Source: Bradyrhizobium sp. 141 (GTDB lineage Bacteria > Pseudomonadota > Alphaproteobacteria > Rhizobiales > Xanthobacteraceae). Taken from it: 64,000 nucleotides of DNA. Shown here piece by piece: positions 28,338 through 36,261 of this stretch; within the stretch, counting starts at the first letter, position 1; every line of letters begins with the position of its first letter. The notes under the pieces are model-generated. The model saw only the letters and a list, made by a program, of their open reading frames with translations, had not been told where the DNA came from and did no database searches. A program made the position numbers and the translations under genes. The stretch is taken from positions 62,001 through 126,000 of the forward strand of contig NZ_JADPKR010000115.1 of assembly GCF_023074055.1 (NCBI RefSeq), written 5' to 3'.

Positions 28338-30767
28338 GTGACAAGCGGAGACCATTTGTGGCCCGTCGCAGCGACGGACGACCGCGTGCGTTTGGCACAG
28401 AGGTTGCTTCGATCGACCGCAATCTGGGTCGATCCGATGAGCTTTCGCCCGTTCACGAGCGAGTCCTACGCGCAAGACGACCGCCCCGAAGCCTGGCGGG
28501 ACGTGCTGGCGGCGGTCGGCCTGCAGCCGGCAGGCGGGCCTTCCTTCTTCGACGGGCACGCTACCGCCTCCCATCGTCATGCCGCAGGTGTCGCGCTAAC
28601 GCGCATGGCCGCGGGCGCGCAGAGTGTTGGTCCCCTCCCGCAGGCGAATGAAGACCTTCCGATCGCGCTGATGCCGGTTGATGATGGCATGGTGCTGAAG
28701 AGCGCCGGCGGACACCGCATCGTTCCGGTCGGTCATCTCGTGCTGCTGCCGCGCAGCGGGGACTGGAGCATCGTGTTCCAGCGCGACATGCGCGCCATTG
28801 TGCTGTCCCTGACATCGGAGGCGCTGCGCGGGCGCCTCTCGGGCAAGCCACGGCTCGGCGAGCCGCGCGTCGTTCCACCCGGCGGCTTTGCCGACGTGTT
28901 CTCGCGCTTGCTGGACGCGACCGCGCGCACGCTCGACACATTGAGCGATGCCGAATGGAGTTCGCTCGCGCAGTCGCTTGTCGATCTTCTCCTGACGCTC
29001 GCGCATCAGCTGGCGGCGTCGAGTTCCGATGCTGGATCCAGTGCGACGCAGACTGCGCTGCTGCACCGGATCTGCCAGACCATCGAGCGTCGCCTCGACG
29101 ACCCCGATCTGGTGCCGGCGCGTGTCGCCCAAGCCGAGGGCATTTCCGAGCGTTACTTGCAAAAGTTGTTCGAAACGGTCGGCGACAATTTCACCCATTA
29201 CGTTCGCGAGCGACGTCTTCAGCGGGCCTGGGCCGACCTATCCAATCCGACCGAGGCGCATCGCTCGATTTCGGAGATCGCTTACGCCTATGGCTTTGGC
29301 GACTCCGCGCATTTCAGCCGCGTCTTCCGCCATCGCTTCGGCCTGCCGCCGCGCGAGTTTCGCCAGCAGGAGGCGGAACGGGCGGCTGCACAGCACGGGG
29401 TCGCCGGACAGCGCGGCTGGCCGCAAGAGGCACTGGCGCAATTGCGTGCACATCAGGGCGTGGAGGCGCGCAGCAGTGTCGCCCGTACCGGCGCCGAGGA
29501 GCGGCCTTCAGCGGAGCGTAGGCATCACCATCTCCCGGTCGAAGCCAGCCGCGTTCATTGGGGCTATTTCAGCCGCTCGCTGCCGCCGCAGATTGAGATC
29601 GCGTCGGGCGACAGCGTCACCATCGAGACGCTGACGCAGCACGCCTCCGACGATCCCGCGTTGATGATCGCCGGCGATGCCGCCGCAGAAAGCGTGTTCG
29701 GCTGGACACGGGACAAGAAGAACGTCGACCGCCGCGGCGCAGGGCCCATGGATGCGAGCGTGTTCGGCCGCGGTGCCGGCGAGGGGTTTGGCGTCCACAT
29801 CTGCACCGGACCCGTCGCTGTAAAGGATGCCCAGCCAGGTGACGTGCTGGAGGTGCGCATCCTCGACATCGTGCCGCGCGCGAGCCGCAATCCGAAGCAT
29901 GCGGGCCGTGTATTCGGTTCCTCTGTCGCGGCGTGGTGGGGCTATCACTACAACGAGTTTCTCGGCGGTCCCAAGCCGCGCGAAGTCGTCACGATCTATG
30001 AGATATTCGATGACGCCGAGGTACCGCACGCCCGCGCGCTCTATTCCTACCGCTGGGTGCCGCAGACCGATCCCTTCGGCGTCGTGCACACAACCTACGA
30101 CTATCCCGGCGTTCCCGTCGCACCCGCCACGATCAAGCGTCGCCATGCCGTGCTCGACGGCGTCAAGATTCCCCTGCGTCCGCATTTCGGCGTGATCGCG
30201 GTGGCGCCGCGCGAGGTCGATTTCGTCGATTCGGTGCCGCCATCCTATTTCGGCGGCAATCTGGACAATTGGCGGCTGGGGAAGGGGGCAACCGTCTATC
30301 TTCCGGTCTCCGTTCCCGGCGCGTTGCTGTCGGTCGGGGATCCTCATGCCGCACAGGGCGATGGCGAATTGAGCGGTACCGCGATCGAATGCTCGATGAC
30401 CGGCACCTTCGAGGTGATCCTGCACAAGAAGGCCGATCTCGCCGGCCGTCCTTTCGCCGACCTCTCTTATCCCCTGATCGAGACCGAGAGCGACTGGGTC
30501 CTGACCGGCTTCAGCCACCCCAACTATCTCGCGGAATTCGGCGCGCAGGGGCAGAGCGAGGTCTACGCCAAGTCCTCGCTCGACCTCGCCATGAAAGACG
30601 CTTTTCGCAAGATGCGGCGCTTCCTGATGAACGTCAAAGGCCTCAGCGAAGACGAGGCGATCTCGCTGATGTCGGCCGCCGTCGATTTCGGCGTAACGCA
30701 GGTGGTCGATGGCAATTGGGGCGTGCATGCCATCATCAGCAAGAGCCTGTTTCAGAACGGACCTTGA
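28338..30767 (+). CDS. AraC-family regulator fused to an acetamidase/formamidase domain
   Basis: One uninterrupted frame of 809 codons joins two complete proteins. Residues about 34-235 resemble the N-terminal ligand-binding part of an AraC regulator (SFRPFTSESYAQDDRPEAWRD onward). Residues about 245-345 hold both helix-turn-helix units (ARVAQAEGISERYLQKLFE and ISEIAYAYGFGDSAHFSRVF). A 45-residue linker leads to a full FmdA/AmdA domain from about residue 394 (VHWGYFSRSLPPQIE) to the C-terminus, closely similar to the preceding gene. Start GTG 28338 is 35 bases after that gene; ATG 28437 (MSFRPF) is a plausible alternative. A self-contained amide sensor-regulator is inferred. Confidence 0.85.
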   Translation: MTSGDHLWPVAATDDRVRLAQRLLRSTAIWVDPMSFRPFTSESYAQDDRPEAWRDVLAAVGLQPAGGPSFFDGHATASHRHAAGVALTRMAAGAQSVGPLPQANEDLPIALMPVDDGMVLKSAGGHRIVPVGHLVLLPRSGDWSIVFQRDMRAIVLSLTSEALRGRLSGKPRLGEPRVVPPGGFADVFSRLLDATARTLDTLSDAEWSSLAQSLVDLLLTLAHQLAASSSDAGSSATQTALLHRICQTIERRLDDPDLVPARVAQAEGISERYLQKLFETVGDNFTHYVRERRLQRAWADLSNPTEAHRSISEIAYAYGFGDSAHFSRVFRHRFGLPPREFRQQEAERAAAQHGVAGQRGWPQEALAQLRAHQGVEARSSVARTGAEERPSAERRHHHLPVEASRVHWGYFSRSLPPQIEIASGDSVTIETLTQHASDDPALMIAGDAAAESVFGWTRDKKNVDRRGAGPMDASVFGRGAGEGFGVHICTGPVAVKDAQPGDVLEVRILDIVPRASRNPKHAGRVFGSSVAAWWGYHYNEFLGGPKPREVVTIYEIFDDAEVPHARALYSYRWVPQTDPFGVVHTTYDYPGVPVAPATIKRRHAVLDGVKIPLRPHFGVIAVAPREVDFVDSVPPSYFGGNLDNWRLGKGATVYLPVSVPGALLSVGDPHAAQGDGELSGTAIECSMTGTFEVILHKKADLAGRPFADLSYPLIETESDWVLTGFSHPNYLAEFGAQGQSEVYAKSSLDLAMKDAFRKMRRFLMNVKGLSEDEAISLMSAAVDFGVTQVVDGNWGVHAIISKSLFQNGP

Positions 30768-30780
30768 CAAGGACACTCAA

Positions 30781-31164
30781 GTGAAATTCCACATGATCAG
30801 CGGCGGACCGAAGCCGGTCGCGCCCTTCAGCCACGCCGTCGAAACCGACGGATTTGTCTTTGTGACCGGCCAGATGCCGGACACGCCGCAAGCGCCGGGC
30901 GTCTTGCCCGACGGCATCGTCGCGCAGACCCGCGCGGTGATGGAGAATTTGAAGCTGGTTTTGGCCGGCCTCGATCTCGGCCTCGAACACGTCGTCATGA
31001 CGCGCATTTATCTGACGCGCTTCAAGGACGACTACGCTGCGATGAACGAGACCTATCGCATGTACTTCGCGCCCGGTCGGCTGCCGGCCCGTACCTGTGT
31101 TGGCGTCACCGGGCTCGCCTATGACGCACTGATCGAGATCGACCTGGTGTGCCGTCGGCCGTGA
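30781..31164 (+). CDS. RidA family protein (YjgF/YER057c/UK114)
   Basis: A 127-aa RidA-like protein from GTG 30781, with AAGGA about eight bases upstream and 13 bases after the fusion gene. RidA trimers hydrolyse reactive enamine/imine intermediates from amino-acid metabolism to ketoacids and ammonia. VTGQMPDTP, the LPARTCVGV segment with the conserved carboxylate-binding Arg, and the closing LIEIDLVCRRP fit the family. Its place at the end of an amide/amino-acid cluster suggests it clears intermediates of that pathway or acts as a dedicated deaminase. Confidence 0.87.
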   Translation: MKFHMISGGPKPVAPFSHAVETDGFVFVTGQMPDTPQAPGVLPDGIVAQTRAVMENLKLVLAGLDLGLEHVVMTRIYLTRFKDDYAAMNETYRMYFAPGRLPARTCVGVTGLAYDALIEIDLVCRRP

Positions 31165-31325
31165 GAGCACGAAGTGATGCGCTGCAGAGCCGGGGCGCAT
31201 GTTGCCGCGATCCGTCCGGCACTGTGATCTAGGGGTGAACGCCCGGCTTGAACGCGCGCCCCGACCACGGCGACCAATAGATAGAGTGCACAAGGATCAG
31301 CGGAACGTGATCGCATCTCCTCTTC

Positions 31326-31350
31326 CTAAAGCACCAAAATGGTGCTTTAG
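31326..31350. promoter_or_regulatory. Palindrome matching the NtrC-site consensus
   Basis: CTAAAGCACCA at 31326-31336 and its exact complement TGGTGCTTTAG at 31340-31350 flank AAA. The core GCACCAAAATGGTGC (31331-31345) equals the classical NtrC binding sequence. A third half-like TGCTTT follows at 31351-31356. The palindrome ends eight bases before the ATG at 31359, with no Shine-Dalgarno between, so it probably lies in a promoter of a nearly leaderless transcript or acts as a repressor site. No sigma-54 promoter was recognised nearby. Confidence 0.6.
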
Positions 31351-31358
31351 TGCTTTCC

Positions 31359-32513
31359 ATGAGCCAGTCGCCCCGAAACGCGCCGTCCGCGCTGCGTTAC
31401 AGGCTTGCCCCTGATCCGGCCGCCAAGGCCGCGCTGGAGGCGACGTTCAGGGCTTATGACCGCATGATGGAGATCCTCGATGAGGTCGCGCGGAGCCACA
31501 ATGTCGGTTCCAACGTCGTGCTGCTGCATGCCCATGCCTATGACCCGATCCGCAAACAGACCGCGCTGCCGTCGCGCCTGGTGACGCTGGGTCTGCGTGA
31601 CCGCGCCGAATATCGCGCGGCGCAGGGCCGTCGTCTGCCGCTCGACGACAAGCTCGCCAAGATCAAGGGCCCGGCCACCATTTCGATTGCGACCGTGCAA
31701 GGGCGCTTCAGCGTGCCGTTCGACTATGCCGGCTATGCCGAGGGCTGGGGGCAAAGCGTGCCCGCGCGCCTGATCCGCACCGATGACGGTTTCGAAGTTC
31801 ACTACGGCGTCACGCCGAACAGTCTACCAGAGGAGGAGAACGCTATGGATACCATCGCTGCCGCTCCCGAAAATTTCCTGTCCCGGGTCGGGCGCCTGAT
31901 CGCCGGGATCGCCTATGACGCGATCGAGCAGGCGGAAGGCAAGAACAAGCTTGGGGTGGTCGGACAGGCCATCCGCGAGATCGAGCGTGCCGAGAGCGAG
32001 GCGCGCGACGCGCTCGCCGCTGCGCGTGCCGAGGAATACCGCCTCAACGCGCGCCGCACCGAGATCGAGCGCGAGATGGCCGATCTCGCGCCCAAGATCG
32101 AAGGGGCGATCATCGACGGGCGCGACGACCTCGCCCGCGCCGGCATCGCGCGGCAGATGGATCTGGAGGCGCAGTTCGAGGTGCTGTCCCGCGCCATCGA
32201 CGAGAACAACGAGAAGATCGAGCAATGCGTCACTTCGCTGCGTGCCGTGCTGTCGGCACTTCAGGACGCCGAACAGCGCCGCGCCGATCTCGAAAAGAGT
32301 GAGGCGGCCGCAAGCCATCAGGCTTCGACGTCGCCCCGCAAACAGGGCGGCAGCTCTGCGGCGGCGAAGGCGCTGCGGGCGGGCAGGGCGGTGGCGCGGG
32401 CCACCGGCGTGCCGCCGGGCATCCCGTATTCGAGCGACATCGACGAGCTCAGCACGCTCCATCGCGACAAGGAAATTGCGGCGAGGCTGGCGCGGCTGAA
32501 GTCACGCTCCTGA
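31359..32513 (+). CDS. PspA/IM30-like protein with N-terminal TnpB-WED-like domain
   Basis: A 384-aa frame from ATG 31359 (GTG 31350 possible) contains two modules. Residues 1-155 resemble the start of TnpB/IS1341 proteins: ALRYRLAPDPAAKAALEATF like the HTH_OrfB helix, then ISIATVQGRFSVPF and ARLIRTDDGFEVHYGV like the WED beta-barrel. No RuvC nuclease follows. From residue 163 (MDTIAAAPENFLSRVG) to the end the protein is a charged, largely coiled-coil PspA/IM30-like domain of 222 residues, the length of E. coli PspA. AGGAGGAG and an ATG at 31845 mark that boundary, so a short PspA form may also be made. It precedes YqiJ- and flotillin-like genes. Confidence 0.72.
   Translation: MSQSPRNAPSALRYRLAPDPAAKAALEATFRAYDRMMEILDEVARSHNVGSNVVLLHAHAYDPIRKQTALPSRLVTLGLRDRAEYRAAQGRRLPLDDKLAKIKGPATISIATVQGRFSVPFDYAGYAEGWGQSVPARLIRTDDGFEVHYGVTPNSLPEEENAMDTIAAAPENFLSRVGRLIAGIAYDAIEQAEGKNKLGVVGQAIREIERAESEARDALAAARAEEYRLNARRTEIEREMADLAPKIEGAIIDGRDDLARAGIARQMDLEAQFEVLSRAIDENNEKIEQCVTSLRAVLSALQDAEQRRADLEKSEAAASHQASTSPRKQGGSSAAAKALRAGRAVARATGVPPGIPYSSDIDELSTLHRDKEIAARLARLKSRS
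31831..31838 (+). promoter_or_regulatory. Strong internal ribosome binding site
   Basis: AGGAGGAG lies six bases before an in-frame ATG at 31845, exactly where the PspA-like domain begins. It is a better signal than anything before the first start of this gene. Translation from here gives a 222-aa protein ending at 32513. Confidence 0.6.
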
Positions 32514-32523
32514 GTACCGTGTC

Positions 32524-33183
32524 ATGAGCGCTCTGCTCGAACACGTCATGTCGCCGGAGGTCAGGCCGTTCGCGATCGCGGCGGCCATGATCCTCATCGT
32601 CGGCTCGATCGAGGTGGTCTCGATGCTGGTCGGGGCCTCCTTGAGCGAGATGCTCGGCACCAACATCGACTTTGGTCATCCCAGCGACAATGGCGTGATC
32701 AACGCCATCTCCTGGATCAATGTCGGCGGCGTGCCGCTGCTGATCTTCCTGCTGCTGCTGCTCGGCGCCTTCTCCATCACCGGCTTCCTGATCCAGGACA
32801 TCGCGCGGATGGTGGCCGGTCCCTTGCCGGCGACGGTCGCCTCGGTCGGGGCCGTCGTGGTGTCGGTTCCGCTGGTCCGCGCCGCCAGCAGGGCCATCGC
32901 GCGGGTCATTCCCAAGGATGAAAGCTATGCCGTCGGCTTAGGGGATCTCGTCGGCCGCATCGGCGAGGTCGTCATCGGCCCGCTCGACCAGGGGCCGCCC
33001 GGCCGCGTCAGCGTCGCCGATATCCACGGCAACCGCCATTTCGTCTGGGCGGTCGCCGCGCCGTCGTCATCACCCCTGCCGCAGGGAACCATGGTCCTGC
33101 TGGTCGACCGCGACGGCACCCGCTTCGTCGCAGTGAAGGCCGACGATGAACTTAAGCCGTCCAAGCCACCTCTAAGCAGCTAG
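32524..33183 (+). CDS. YqiJ-like membrane protein with OB-fold (NfeD-related)
   Basis: A 219-aa inner-membrane protein starting ten bases after the PspA-like gene. Three hydrophobic segments (AIAAAMILIVGSIEVVSMLVG, the VPLLIFLLLLLGAFSITGFLI region and VASVGAVVVSVPLVRA) precede a C-terminal beta-rich domain (GLGDLVGRIGEVVIG...GTMVLLVDRDGTRFVAV) of the OB-fold type. This matches YqiJ, which accompanies flotillin YqiK in E. coli. The probable role is membrane-domain organisation or envelope-stress response together with its neighbours. Confidence 0.8.
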   Translation: MSALLEHVMSPEVRPFAIAAAMILIVGSIEVVSMLVGASLSEMLGTNIDFGHPSDNGVINAISWINVGGVPLLIFLLLLLGAFSITGFLIQDIARMVAGPLPATVASVGAVVVSVPLVRAASRAIARVIPKDESYAVGLGDLVGRIGEVVIGPLDQGPPGRVSVADIHGNRHFVWAVAAPSSSPLPQGTMVLLVDRDGTRFVAVKADDELKPSKPPLSS

Positions 33184-33206
33184 CAGTTCATTCATTGGAG
33201 AAAGTC

Positions 33207-34907
33207 ATGTTCGACATCGCAGTCCCGGCCATGATCGGCGTCGCGCTGATCGTCGTCCTCGGGATCGTCTTCACCATCCTCTACAAACGGGCCACGCGTG
33301 ACGAAGCCTTCGTGCGCACCGGACTCGGTGGCAAGAAGGTCGTGCTCGACGGCGGCGCCATGATCCTGCCGATCTTCCACTCCTATGCCAGCGTCAATCT
33401 GAAGACGCTGCGGCTTACCGTGGAACGCAAGGAGCGGGAATCCCTGATCACCAGGGACCGCCTGCGCGTCGACATCGTTGCCGAGTTCTATGTACGCGTC
33501 CGCCCCGACGATGAGAGTATCGCACTTGCGAGCCAGACGCTGGGTGCGCTGACCAATGACGCCGAAGCCCTGCGCAACCAGGTCGAGGCGAAATTCGTCG
33601 ACGGCCTGCGCTCGGTGGCGGCGACCATGAGCATCCTCGAACTCCAGGAGAAGCGCTCGGACTTCGTCAAGCATGTGCAGGCTACAGTCGAGTCCGACGT
33701 CAAATCCAACGGCCTCGAGCTTGAATCCGTGTCGCTCACTAAGCTCGACCAGACCGACGTCAAGTTCTTCAACCCGGAAAACTTCTTCGACGCCGAGGGC
33801 CTGACCCAATTGAAGACCGTCACCGAGACCCGCCGGCGCGACCGCAATGCCATTGTGCGCGACAACGAGGTGGCGATTGCGCAAAAGGACCTCGAGGCGC
33901 GCCAGCAGACCCTCGGGATCGAACGGACCAAGAAGGAGGCCGAGCTCTCCCAGGAGCGCGACATCGCCAACAAGACCGCGAGCACCCGGGCCGAGGTCGC
34001 GACCGCCACGCAGACCGCGCGCCTCACCGAGGAAAATGCCCGCATCGACACCGACCGAGCCGTTGCCGAGAAGGAGGCCGGCGCCAAGCAGGTCAAGGAA
34101 ACCGCGGTGATCGAGTCGGATCTGGCGATCAACAAGCGCAAAACCGACGCTCAGCGCGAGATCCAAATCGCCACGCAGGAGAACGAGATCCAGATCGCTG
34201 CCAAGAGCAAAGAGACCTCGGAAGCCGTCACCGAAGCCAAGACCGCCGAAGCGCTCGCCGTTTCCGCCGAGGAAAAGGTCGTCACCGCGCGCGCCGTCGA
34301 GGTGGCCGATCGTGCCCGTCTCACTCAGGTGCTGGCCGCGCGCACCGAGGCCGAACGCAAATCGACCGAGCTGATCGTTGCGGCCGAGGCCGAGAAGAAG
34401 GCCTCGCTCGATCGCGCCGAGGCTGTGAAGACGCTGGCCACCGCGGAGGCCGAGTCCAACAAGATCAAGGCCGTCGGCGTCCGCAACATCGGTGAGGCCG
34501 AGGCCGCCGTCATCACCATGAAGAACGAGGCGCAGAACAAGCTCGGCAGCAACGTCATCGACTTCGAGATCGCCAAGAAGCGGATCGAGACGATGCCGTC
34601 GGCGCTGGCCGAGATGGTCAAGCCCATCGCCAACCTCAAGGACGTCCGCATCCTGCACACCGGCGGCGCGTTCGGCGGCAACGGGGCCGGCGGAGGCAAT
34701 GTCGGCTTCGGCGAAGGACTCGCCGGCGAGCTGCTCAAGGTGCACGCGCTGCGTCCGATGATCGACGAGATCCTGCGCCAGAGCGGCTTTGCGCCGGGCG
34801 ATGATCCCGTGCAGGCGCTGGTCGGCGCCGTGACCGGGAAGAGCAACGGCGCCGCTGTGCCGGCGCCGGCCCCGGCGCCGGAGAGGACAAACGCCGCCGA
34901 TCTATGA
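33207..34907 (+). CDS. Flotillin family protein (YqiK-like)
   Basis: A 566-aa flotillin. ATG 33207 follows TTGGAGAAAGTC with good spacing; a TTG at 33195 is within that signal. The N-terminal membrane helix (AVPAMIGVALIVVLGIVFTILY) is followed by the SPFH/PHB domain (FVRTGLGGKKVVLDGGAMILPIFH onward) to about residue 200, then a long Ala/Glu/Lys heptad-rich coiled coil rich in EAE and KEA repeats to about residue 455, and a Gly-rich C-terminus. Flotillins scaffold ordered membrane domains. The gene order PspA-like, YqiJ, YqiK is a recognised association. Confidence 0.88.
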   Translation: MFDIAVPAMIGVALIVVLGIVFTILYKRATRDEAFVRTGLGGKKVVLDGGAMILPIFHSYASVNLKTLRLTVERKERESLITRDRLRVDIVAEFYVRVRPDDESIALASQTLGALTNDAEALRNQVEAKFVDGLRSVAATMSILELQEKRSDFVKHVQATVESDVKSNGLELESVSLTKLDQTDVKFFNPENFFDAEGLTQLKTVTETRRRDRNAIVRDNEVAIAQKDLEARQQTLGIERTKKEAELSQERDIANKTASTRAEVATATQTARLTEENARIDTDRAVAEKEAGAKQVKETAVIESDLAINKRKTDAQREIQIATQENEIQIAAKSKETSEAVTEAKTAEALAVSAEEKVVTARAVEVADRARLTQVLAARTEAERKSTELIVAAEAEKKASLDRAEAVKTLATAEAESNKIKAVGVRNIGEAEAAVITMKNEAQNKLGSNVIDFEIAKKRIETMPSALAEMVKPIANLKDVRILHTGGAFGGNGAGGGNVGFGEGLAGELLKVHALRPMIDEILRQSGFAPGDDPVQALVGAVTGKSNGAAVPAPAPAPERTNAADL

Positions 34908-35114
34908 ATGCCCGTTCATTGCTGCGGAGAATTCGAAACGATAAACAGGCTGGGCGCGTCTCGCGTCGCGCAACGTCCCGGAGTGCAGATCGATCGTGTC
35001 CTGAACCTTTCGATCGCGCTCCGGACGTGTCTCGAGGCAACGCCTTTTGTTGCCGCGGCGCCTGCGCCGATCGACGCCAGGCGCTGAGGCCTGTTTCGAT
35101 CGGAGGATTTTCAA

Positions 35115-35483
35115 ATGAAGTATTTTCTGTCTGGATTGATCGCGATCGGTCTTTCGATCGCCACCATGCCGTCGTTCGCGGCCGACGCCCGCAACGTCAC
35201 CGTCGTCAACGAGACCGGCTATGCCATCAAATTCCTGGGCTTCAACGCGCCGGACGATGGCCTGGACGAGTGGGACAACGAGCTTGAGAAGGTGTTGCAG
35301 AACCAGGCCAGCACCTATGTCGAGTTCGACGAGGACGACGAGGGCTGTATCTGGAACGTCCGGGTCGACTGGCAGAGCTACGACGAAGCCGTGCTGTGGA
35401 AGAACGTCAACCTCTGCAAGGTGACAGCGCTTCGGTTGCGCTACGATTCCGGCACCAAGACCACCTCGTTTCTCGCGGAATAG
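35115..35483 (+). CDS. Secreted hypothetical protein
   Basis: A 122-aa exported protein. ATG 35115 lies behind GGAGGATT. The signal peptide MKYFLSGLIAIGLSIATMPSFA is cut before ADARN. The mature part is acidic and beta-rich (NVTVVNETGYAIKFLGFN, then DEDDEGCIWNVRVDW) with two Cys that could form a disulfide. The motif VVNxTGYxI recalls small periplasmic proteins of unknown role in Rhizobiales. It is monocistronic, with a hairpin 20 bases after the stop. Confidence 0.7.
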   Translation: MKYFLSGLIAIGLSIATMPSFAADARNVTVVNETGYAIKFLGFNAPDDGLDEWDNELEKVLQNQASTYVEFDEDDEGCIWNVRVDWQSYDEAVLWKNVNLCKVTALRLRYDSGTKTTSFLAE

Positions 35484-35503
35484 CGATTGGCCGTTACGGC
35501 CCG

Positions 35504-35530
35504 GAGGAGGGGCCGCTCGGGCCCTTCCTC
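35504..35530 (+). terminator. Stem-loop after the secreted-protein gene
   Basis: GAGGAGGGGCC at 35504-35514 pairs with GGCCCTTCCTC at 35520-35530, with one G-T pair and a five-base loop. It follows the stop at 35483 by 20 bases and precedes tRNA-Asn. No clear T-run, so the terminator role is tentative. Confidence 0.45.
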
Positions 35531-35619
35531 AAGCACGTTGCGGATGATGACGAATTCGTCTTTGCAAGCGCAAGCGGCTTTGTTATACGCAGCCGCGCGC
35601 GAACGACTGGTTCGCCTTT

Positions 35620-35694
35620 TCCTCGGTAGCTCAGCGGTAGAGCATCCGACTGTTAATCGGATGGTCGCTGGTTCGAATCCAGCCCGGGGAGCCA
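35620..35694 (+). tRNA. tRNA-Asn (GTT)
   Basis: TCCTCGG at 35620-35626 pairs with CCGGGGA at 35684-35690 (one G-T), then G and encoded CCA. The anticodon stem TCCGA/TCGGA encloses CTGTTAA with anticodon GTT at 35652-35654. D and T arms are normal (GGTTCGAATCC). Confidence 0.96.
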
Positions 35695-35908
35695 AATTCT
35701 ACCGCAAATTCAACGAGTTGTGATCGTGCCCTCAGGTGACGCGCGACCTCGTTGCGTTGAATTCCGAGCAGTGCGTCCACGATCCCTGGCTGGAATCGCA
35801 GTCAAGCAGATGTGTGCATGGGCGCCGTCGCGCCATGCGGGGGGCGCCAAATCGACTCAATTGAAATCGAGCTTTGCAACTGCCGGATTTTTACGGAGCT
35901 GATTCCCA

Positions 35909-36082
35909 ATGCCAGACATCCAGGTCGACCACATGGCCCCCTCGATTCTGCCGGCCGACATTCCCGAGCTCAGCGACGACGAATGCCTCGCCTGTCTGGC
36001 GCGTGCGGTCGAGACACCCGAGTCGGCGCGGCTGGACGAGGTCGCCGCTCTGATCGGCCGCCTCGCTGTGGCGATCGAGTAA
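35909..36082 (+). CDS. Small acidic hypothetical protein
   Basis: A 57-aa ORF, ATG 35909 to TAA 36080-36082, with GGAGC nine bases before the start. The product (MPDIQVDHMAPSILPADIPE...) is acidic and helical and has two Cys spaced CLAC. No domain is recognised. It lies between tRNA-Asn and the methyltransferase-like gene. Confidence 0.5.
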   Translation: MPDIQVDHMAPSILPADIPELSDDECLACLARAVETPESARLDEVAALIGRLAVAIE

Positions 36083-36113
36083 TCCGTTCCGGCCCCTGAT
36101 GCGGTAAGATGCG

Positions 36114-36168
36114 GAAGCCTTGGTCGCGAAGCCTTGGCAGCGAAGCCTTGGCCCGAGGCCTTGGCCGC
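36114..36168. repeat. Four tandem copies of a 13-14-base unit
   Basis: GAAGCCTTGGTCGC, GAAGCCTTGGCAGC, GAAGCCTTGGCCC and GAGGCCTTGGCCGC follow one another without gaps. The array sits 94 bases before the methyltransferase-like start. It may be a local slippage product; a regulatory role is possible but not shown. Confidence 0.75.
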
Positions 36169-36261
36169 ACAGGCTAACGGCCGTGTTGCGTTTTGACCGG
36201 GCATGTTCCAAAGATGCCGCCAACTTTGGTTCGCGGCATCGCCGCATTGCAGGGTCCGCAA

